From assembly GCA_963995505.1 (NCBI GenBank), contig OZ023185.1:15387691-15451690 (forward strand): a stretch of 64,000 nucleotides of DNA. The letters run 5' to 3'. Made by a program: the position numbers and the translations under genes. A model generated the notes under the pieces. It saw only the letters and a list, made by a program, of their open reading frames with translations. It did not search any database and was not told the DNA's origin. The DNA comes from Hypericum androsaemum (Eukaryota; Streptophyta; Magnoliopsida; Malpighiales; Hypericaceae). Of this stretch, positions 57,580 through 64,000 are shown one piece after another. Within the stretch, counting starts at the first letter, position 1, and each line of letters begins with the position of its first letter.

Positions 57580-58745
57580 TAACAAGAAGCTTGAAGACAT
57601 TTGATATTTCACTTTGTTTGTTGTGGTTGAATAAGTAGAGCTCCTTTCAAAAAAAGAATAAGTAGAGCTGCCTAATTAGCTGGCCTTCTCTAGCTGATCG
57701 TGTAATATCCTGTGTTATACTCTTTGTTTGTGGCTCGTTGGTCATGTCCTACTTGAAGTTTACAGGAATATCAAGTAGTTTCAGTTTTTTTTTCTTTCAC
57801 AAAGCTCTCAATTTAACATTGATATATTTTCAAAGGATAATTAGTTCTACTTAATCTTTTGATTCAATCCTTGACAAAAATAAATTTTGTAACAAAGTAT
57901 GACATATTAGTAAACTGCCCTCGGCCGATCCAATCGGATTTAGATAACGATTTGTGTGTATATGCATAGACCTTTCTCAGTATTTTAGTGGATCTTCACA
58001 ATAAAAGAATTTGTATCGACTAAATCGTCACACTTTTATATAAATAGATCTATATAACTCATGAACTTGAATCTAAATTACAACGTAAGGGGAATGTACC
58101 CACGAGATAACACCTAAAGAATTGCACATTATAAGTAATTAAGAAATAAATTGGACTACTAATCTTATGAATCTAAAAAATAATTAGAAGAAAAACTCTT
58201 TAAAATAGTCACTCAATTTCAGGTTAAAAAATTTAACAAAGCATCAAAATGGGGTTTTGGCTCTTGACAAAATTGCCTGAGATACCACCGTAAATTTATA
58301 TTTCTTTGTACCTTTTCTAAAATATGGTGTACCCCTCAAATGATGTAATTCTCTTAATTTTCTTTATTTTCTGAGAAATAATATAGCCCATCCAAAAAAA
58401 ACAAAAAAATGAAAACGGGATCATGAATTCCGTGGCTGACATATTCTTAAATATTAAGTGTAAAATTGCATCAACTCTCATAGAGGAGAAAATGCAATCT
58501 TACGCTTAATTGTTCAAACAGAGCAATGTAAAAGCTGAAACTAAAACTTAAACCTTGCAAGCAAGGAACAAAGAAACAACAAGTGAACACCCGCGAATCC
58601 CAACATAGTCTTGCAGATTCGGAGTCCAGGGTCCCGACTGAGGATAAAGAAAATAACTACAAAATTCGTGGAAAGGCCCTAATATTGCAACTATCTTATT
58701 TGTTGGCCGTCGGCCTAATGTGTGTCCGATAATTTCAGAGTCACG
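57580..58745. other. B3 3' flank
   Basis: 3' UTR-like sequence then AT-rich DNA homologous to 49836-51590 without the hAT insert. A short duplication 'aagtagagct' appears at 57632-57670. No gene is seen. Confidence 0.6.
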
Positions 58746-58940
58746 TTAACCCGAATCCTGTACACAAAGCCACCGGCCGATGAAGATCATGTCACAGTTG
58801 AGGTTGGGATTGAGGGCACCGAATTGCTCGGCCCTCAACATGAACTTTCCGGCCACGCCAGCGCATGTATCTCCCGGTTACGCTGCAAAAACCAAGGTAC
58901 ATTCTGCCGTTGCGTATCTCCTCAGTTGCTCTTGCTGCGG
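58746..58940 (-). pseudogene. LysM type C copy 4, exon 2 only, one nonsense codon
   Basis: Reads AECTLVFAA-stop-PGDTCAGVAGKFMLRAEQF then GALNPNLNCDMIFIGRWLCV. The TAA is at the same codon as the first stop of copy 3 (CAA in copy 2), so both descend from an already broken ancestor. Copy 4 lacks the second stop of copy 3. No exon 1. Confidence 0.82.
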
Positions 58941-59458
58941 CTGTATCCACCGCCATTTAAGACAATTCATGTAATCACAGTTGCGTCGCATTTTCAATCT
59001 CGTAGAGTTCGAGTAGATGTATATTAACTCGGAAACTCGTTCGTCTATTATACATTAATGACAATACAGTTAATGACGAAGGATCGATGGTTGTGGGGTG
59101 TTGGTAAACTCATTGGTATACGTGAATCATGTCCACACGCTTATTGTCTTCGATGTTTTCTTTTTTGGATATGGAGATTTTAATATAGCACTGGGCGGAG
59201 ATTCATCTCGTAACATGATATTGTCGTACAATTTTCTATTTCATGGGCGAAAAAAAAAATCTTTTCACTGCTTTTGATACATAATCCAAGACAAATTAAA
59301 CGAGTGTAATAATTGGACTTAAGCAAGACATCTCTTATTAAATTAAATTAAACACGTGATAATCGAAATTAAGAAAACAAATTCCCTTTTATTTTCACTT
59401 CTCTTATCGTCCAAACACTAATAAATGGCCAGAAATTGAGGTAGTCCTGAACTTGATC
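58941..59458. other. Type C copy 4 to type A copy 5 spacer
   Basis: Homologous to 51774-52305. Contains the conserved 'gatggttgtggggtgttgg' segment. Nothing further is seen. Confidence 0.6.
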
Positions 59459-59862
59459 TTAATCAGTACCCTCGACGCAAAGCCATTCGCCAACAAAGAT
59501 GGCATTGCAGTTGAGATTGGGATTCAGTTCACCGAATAATTCGTCGCTAATTCCTGATGCTTGCGCGACGGTTGCGCAAGTGTCGCCTTCTTCAGCTCCA
59601 TAAACTACTCCACAATCCAGACCACCCTGGATTCCTTTTATCGCTGCACAAAATTAATCACAGCTTTTCGGGTTAGATACCACAATTATTTCTTGTTCCA
59701 ACAAAACTACAATGACTAAAACATATAAAAAACTTAAAAAATGGACGTGGCGGTCTTCGATTTACCGGATATTTTCTTTTTATGAGCCGAGATTGTTACG
59801 AGAAGAGAGAAGCTCAAAACCAGGTAGAGGAAGAAGACAGCCTTGCTGGTGAACTTGGCCAT
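59459..59862 (-). CDS. LysM type A copy 5, secreted single-LysM protein (93 aa)
   Basis: Exon 1 59766-59862, exon 2 59459-59643. Signal peptide MAKFTSKAVFFLYLVLSFSL and AHKKKIS as in copy 4; exon 2 starts AIKGIQGG. The LysM core is identical to copies 3 and 4. The acceptor is GCAG|CGATA. Partner of type B copy 4; a hAT element lies between them. Confidence 0.9.
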
Positions 59863-60716
59863 CACGTATAACAACTAGGGTAATTGTAAGCTATAAGTAA
59901 TTAAGAAGATTGATAAATATAGAAGTGGGTTCTGCTCCTGTAAATCTCCCTTTTTGAGCTGGGTGCTACTTATAGGCAATACGCATTTTCTGCAAAACAT
60001 TAAATGCTAAAATTTTATTCTCTTTGCGAGGGCCAGGCCGGATCGGTTTAGACTAAGTTTTGCCACTTCATAATTTAGTTTTATATTAATGTAGTTCCAT
60101 TTACTTGTTGATCAGTGAAGGGTCGGGAAGTTCTGGAAGCCGTAAGGAAAGAGATATAGTTCCAATCGCAGGCTTTGAATTAAGTATTTACATTTAGTTA
60201 TTTCCTGCTAGATCCAAAACAAGAAGGTCATTTTCCCCCTAATCCTTCTCTTTTTATTCTTATTAATTTCTTGATTCTCTCAATTTATTTTGGAGAAGTT
60301 AATTTTTTGACACAAAATGTTACACCCGACAAGTTTGAACCCTAGACCTAAAAATTGGAGATGTTGGGGATCTTGATTCCCTCAATTAACTAGTTTTTTT
60401 TCAGTATGTGATTGGGCATCTATTCTCATAGACCATGACTTATTCAGAATCAACTATTTTTAAATTCTATAAAAAAAATTCTCTCGGTAATATCTTCTCT
60501 TTATGTTCGATCTCAAAATCTTACTTACAAATCAAATACACTTTGTAAGTAATTTTTTTATGTATATGTCAAGTACTAAATTTTGAACCTACTTCCAACC
60601 TTCCAAAACCTTGTGTCATTTGGGTCCCAAGGTAATAGATAAGCCGGAGAAGTATCAATTACGCCATCCCGGGAAGTATCAATTTAACTTCCGTGAGCAA
60701 TTTCGGCCCTGGATAC
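59863..60716. promoter_or_regulatory. A5 side of the A5/B4 divergent region
   Basis: Conserved with 48101-48960. The minus-side TATA is CTATAAGTAG near 59965-59975. Small indels relative to the A3/B2 region, including a shorter 'ttgattccctcaattaact' segment. No gene is seen. Confidence 0.55.
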
Positions 60717-61587
60717 TAGGGATGGCAAGTTGACCCTTATTCTGAGGGTCTATCCGGATCCAGACTCGAAGGATCTAGGACTCGTTGACTTTGACCGGGT
60801 CTAGACCCAGATTTTACCCGAATCCTTATTTGTTTAAAGGATAAGGGCATGGATATGGACACATAGGATCCTACCCGATTTGTAAAAAATATTAAAATAA
60901 TATATATAAATATATTAATTACTAAAGTTAGTACCAAGTTCTCATCACAACCTACCCAATTTAAAAATTTTTTATAAGTAAATTTATTCATCTAAGTTGG
61001 TATAAATATCACAGTAACAAAATATCAAAGTACCAAAGTTATGTCTTAATTGGTAATGATACCGATTATCAAATATAAGATATTACAATTGGTACAGAAC
61101 GTGAACACCTATTCAACCAAAAGAAACACATGTTAAGTAGGTTCCAATTGATGTCCTTGATGCTTTAGATATCCGAGAGAAACTAACAAATTGCCAAATG
61201 AGGAATGATGAAGAACATTTAACCTACATAATGTTAATTCAAACTTCTAATATATTCTACCCTTCAATTGTCATATTAATTTGTAGTTTTTTTTATTAAT
61301 TTATTTTATTTTTTATATTGACTTATTTTAAATAAATTACATTCACATTTTTCGAGTGCTTCTATATAGCGAACAAGTATGATTTAATTTTTAAAAAATT
61401 ATTTAATTTTTAAATAATACAGACCCGTAGGTCGCCCTGATCCTGCCCGGTTTTTTAGGACCCGAATCCTACCAAGATCCTTGTTTTTAAAGAGGATAAG
61501 AGTAAGAATATGGGTCGACTTTCACAAAAGAGGGCAAGGATCCGGGTCCTATAGATCCTACCCGGATCCTGCCCATTGCCATTCCTA
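60717..61587. mobile_element. Non-autonomous hAT element, 871 bp
   Basis: Inverted ends TAGGGATGGCAA / TTGCCATTCCTA, flanked by the exact 8-bp repeat CTGGATAC at 60709-60716 and 61588-61595. Sister modules read straight through the site ('ggcggtggatctttgatttcacatgc'). Subterminal GGATCCGGGTC-type repeats lie near both ends. The interior has no transposase-like frame. Confidence 0.92.
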
Positions 61588-61827
61588 CTGGATACTTGAT
61601 TCGCATGCATTCGAGCGCGAAAAGTTAGATAAGTAGCAGGCAATAGACGGCCATTGGCTTTAATTAATTTTTAACTCCTCGAATAAAGCAGTTTCCATTC
61701 TTATAAATAGTTCAGTTCCAAAAGGAGAACCCACACCACAGGCAAACAATACTAAATACTATCTAATTTAGTAGAGTATAATTTATTATAGTTAGTCCTA
61801 ACCTAAGCCATTTAATCATTAAACATC
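61588..61827 (+). promoter_or_regulatory. Type B copy 4 proximal promoter
   Basis: Strongly conserved 200 bp before the ATG, with 'cttataaatag' at about 61700-61710 and the 'ccacaggcaaacaatactaa' leader found before all type B genes. Confidence 0.65.
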
Positions 61828-62438
61828 ATGGCCAGGTTCACCAACAAAGCACTCCCCTTGGTTTTGGTCTTCTGTTTCCTTGCCCTCATCATCTCCACAT
61901 CTGAGAGCAGAAACCTGTCAGGTAATAATTTCAGATTGTTTCCACCAAAAAAATAATAATTTCAGATTGTTATTTTTTGTGCAATCTATTGTATTATTGT
62001 GTCACTTTTTTTGTACATAGGTTAGAGATTTATTAATAAAAACTGTACTTCTAAAAGATAGTTTGTATTTAATTAATAAGATTTTTGGATGATATTCGTA
62101 CCTACTGAGTCGACTGATACATAAAAAATTGTAGTAAATATTTAATACTTTTGCATGTTAAGGAGTCTAACTTTAGACCGAATTAATTAGTCCTTGTTAT
62201 AGTAGATCAATTCTAACGTTGTTCATGTTTGTGGGTTCCGGTAGATGTATCGGAGAAGAGAACTGCACCGGCGGCAGCCGAATGTGATTCAGTTTACGGA
62301 GCAGAAAAGGGTGACACGTGTACGAGTGTGGCGGGTGATTTTGGCTTGACCGCCGAAACCTTCGGTGGGTTAAACCCTAACCTCAACTGCAATGCTATCT
62401 TCGTCGGTCAATGGCTCTGCGTTGGTGGGAGCGCATAA
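61828..62438 (+). CDS. LysM type B copy 4, secreted single-LysM protein (95 aa)
   Basis: Exon 1 61828-61921, exon 2 62245-62438. Signal peptide as copy 2. The mature chain is ECDSVYGAEKGDTCTSVA...LNPNLNCNAIFVGQWLCV, ending GGSA. The intron is nearly identical to that of copy 3. A Copia element starts 229 bp downstream, inside the 3' flank. Confidence 0.9.
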
Positions 62439-62666
62439 TAACAAGAAGGTTGAAGACATTTGCTATTTCACTTTGTTTGTTGTGGTTAAATAAGTAGAGC
62501 TCCTTTCAAAAAAAGAATAAGTAGAGCTGCCTAATTAGCTGGCCTTCTCCAGCTGATCGTGTGATGTCCTGTGTTGTGCTCTTTGTTTGTGGCTCGTTGG
62601 TCATGTCCTACTTGAAGTTTACTGTAATATCAAGTAGTTTCAGTTTTTTTTTTCTTTCACAAAACT
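62439..62666. other. B4 3' flank up to Copia insertion
   Basis: Matches 57580-57800. The homology stops at 'ctttcacaaaact', where the LTR at 62667 begins. Confidence 0.65.
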
Positions 62667-64000
62667 TGTTGCGAGAGATACTTGTCCCACAAGTCTCGCG
62701 GTGATTGACACGGAGTCAAGATAAGGACATCACAGATTGTGTGCATCCAATACTAAGATTCCTATTTAGATTAGGAAGTTGTATATGTTCTGAGTAGGAA
62801 AGTGTATATTCGGTGGGTATAGGCACCAACCCTAGAATAGCTATGATCGTTGTATATATATGTCTCTGTGATTAATAAGAAAAGCAAGCCATTGAGCAAT
62901 TACCACTTTTCATGGTATCAAAGCAATAGGTAAAATAAAATAGCATAAATCATGTCGAGAGGAGAAGGAGGAAGCCAGACGAACAGTGGTACGGTGGAGG
63001 TGCAATCGGCTATGTTGTCTGGGGCTGTAGATTCACAGTCCCCATACTACATACATGCCTCGGACAATTCGGGACACGTGTTTGTGACCGACCTACTCAA
63101 CGATGGCAACTACGGAGAATGGGTTGCTGACATGATGAATGCTCTTTATGCGAAGAACAAGTATGGATTCGTAGATGGGACCATACTACGACCTGCGATT
63201 ACATCGACCGAGTATCCATTGTGGATGCGCTGTGACGCTATGTTAAAGGGATGGCTAAAGAGCGCGATGGAGAAGGAGATTCGGTCAAGCATAAGGTACG
63301 CCCAAACGGCTGCCGAAATCTGGTCTGACCTCGAGCAACGTTTTGGGAAGGGGAGTGCACCTAGAGCATATGAACTCAGGCGGACAGTGGCACACCTAAG
63401 GGAGGACAAGCTTTCGGTTTCAACCTACTACACTAAGCTTAAAGGGTTGTGGGATGAAGTAGAAGCAATCAATCCCTTGCCCCGTTGCTCGTGCAGGGGT
63501 TGTAGTTGTGATCTATCGAAGCAGATGGCCGCGGTAAGGGAGAAGGAGCGTCTTTATGATTTTCTCATGGGACTAGATGAAGGTTTCAATGTTGTCAAGA
63601 TGCAAATCTTGAGTACCACACCACAGATCAGCCTTGGTGCAGCTTATCACCTCGTAGCAGAAGACGAACACCAAAGAAGTGTGTCTAGCATGCGTCAAGC
63701 AGAAGGAGCGTCTTTTCAAGTCAACGTAGAGAGATCAAGCAATCAGCGAAAAGTATCCAAAGGGGAGAAACCAAGATGTGATCATTGCGGTAAGCTCGGG
63801 CACAGTGATGATCAGTGCTTCGAGCTGATCGAATATCCACCTGGATGGGTCAAGCGAGGTCAGCAAGACAGCGCTTCAAGACAGGGCAAGATGGTGCTTG
63901 GAGGAAGCGTGCGTCCGAGGGCAGCACAGGTTACTCAAGAGAATAGCCCGGTGCCTGGACTCTCTAAAGACCAGTATGCCAACTTGATGAAGTTTCTGTC
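62667..64000 (+). mobile_element. Second Ty1/Copia retrotransposon, left part only
   Basis: The LTR 62667-62912 begins TGTTGCGAG and ends TTTTCA. It includes 'ttgtatatatatgtctc' and 'aataagaaaa' signals. It is followed directly by the primer site TGGTATCAAAGC (62913-62924). Gag follows. The element runs off the window, so its right LTR, target duplication and pol are unseen. Confidence 0.9.
62952..64000 (+). CDS. Copia gag (partial, open at window end)
   Basis: An ATG at 62952 opens a frame of 349 complete codons without a stop to the edge. It has the Copia gag pattern: a LNDGNYGEWVADM segment near residue 55 (compare LNEKNYHSWVRAM in the other element), a UBN2-like central region (YYTKLKGLWDEVEAINPLPRC), and a CCHC knuckle (CDHCGKLGHSDDQC) followed by PPGW. 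All four zinc ligands are present, unlike in the element at 17-22 kb. The two elements are different Copia families. Confidence 0.92.
   Translation, partial: MSRGEGGSQTNSGTVEVQSAMLSGAVDSQSPYYIHASDNSGHVFVTDLLNDGNYGEWVADMMNALYAKNKYGFVDGTILRPAITSTEYPLWMRCDAMLKGWLKSAMEKEIRSSIRYAQTAAEIWSDLEQRFGKGSAPRAYELRRTVAHLREDKLSVSTYYTKLKGLWDEVEAINPLPRCSCRGCSCDLSKQMAAVREKERLYDFLMGLDEGFNVVKMQILSTTPQISLGAAYHLVAEDEHQRSVSSMRQAEGASFQVNVERSSNQRKVSKGEKPRCDHCGKLGHSDDQCFELIEYPPGWVKRGQQDSASRQGKMVLGGSVRPRAAQVTQENSPVPGLSKDQYANLMKFL

Overview
The window is nuclear DNA of a eudicot plant: a 23-exon VPS18 gene, a repeated family of small secreted LysM genes, and layered Copia, MULE, hAT, Helitron, TRIM and LINE-type elements. 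I see no rRNA, tRNA or CRISPR locus. The exact species cannot be told from the sequence.

Layout. 1-4.8 kb is repeat land: a 1.3-kb Pack-MULE carrying exon 1 of a transportin-like gene, a decayed Helitron helicase with a recognisable Helitron 3' end, and a transposon-like block with a 22-bp minisatellite. 5.06-15.9 kb holds VPS18 (HOPS/CORVET tethering subunit); its exons add up to a 987-residue reading frame with every splice phase consistent. It is the only clear housekeeping gene.

From 16.7 kb to the right edge lies a cluster of 13 single-LysM loci of three types. Type A (minus strand, five copies; four intact, 93 aa) and type B (plus strand, four intact copies, 90-95 aa) form head-to-head pairs. 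Type C (minus strand, four copies) is broken everywhere. The C-A-B module has been duplicated in tandem several times, so each module serves as an empty-site control for insertions in the others. This fixes the ends and target duplications of several elements: a young Copia inside exon 1 of type A copy 1, a MULE relative at 53.0-54.3 kb, and hAT elements at 50.5 and 60.7 kb.

29.17-40.19 kb is one 11-kb Mutator-like element with long inverted ends and an 8-bp target duplication. It carries three genes: a MuDR-type transposase, a gene with two tandem OB-folds resembling the HROB domain, and a six-exon plant-mobile-domain (PMD) gene on the other strand. All keep consistent splice phases and have only a few nonsense codons. 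This three-gene cargo is the most unusual structure in the window. The right edge enters another Copia element (LTR, primer site, open gag).

Functional reading: VPS18 acts in endosome/vacuole fusion. The LysM genes probably make secreted glycan-binding proteins; family expansion and loss is going on together with heavy transposon traffic.
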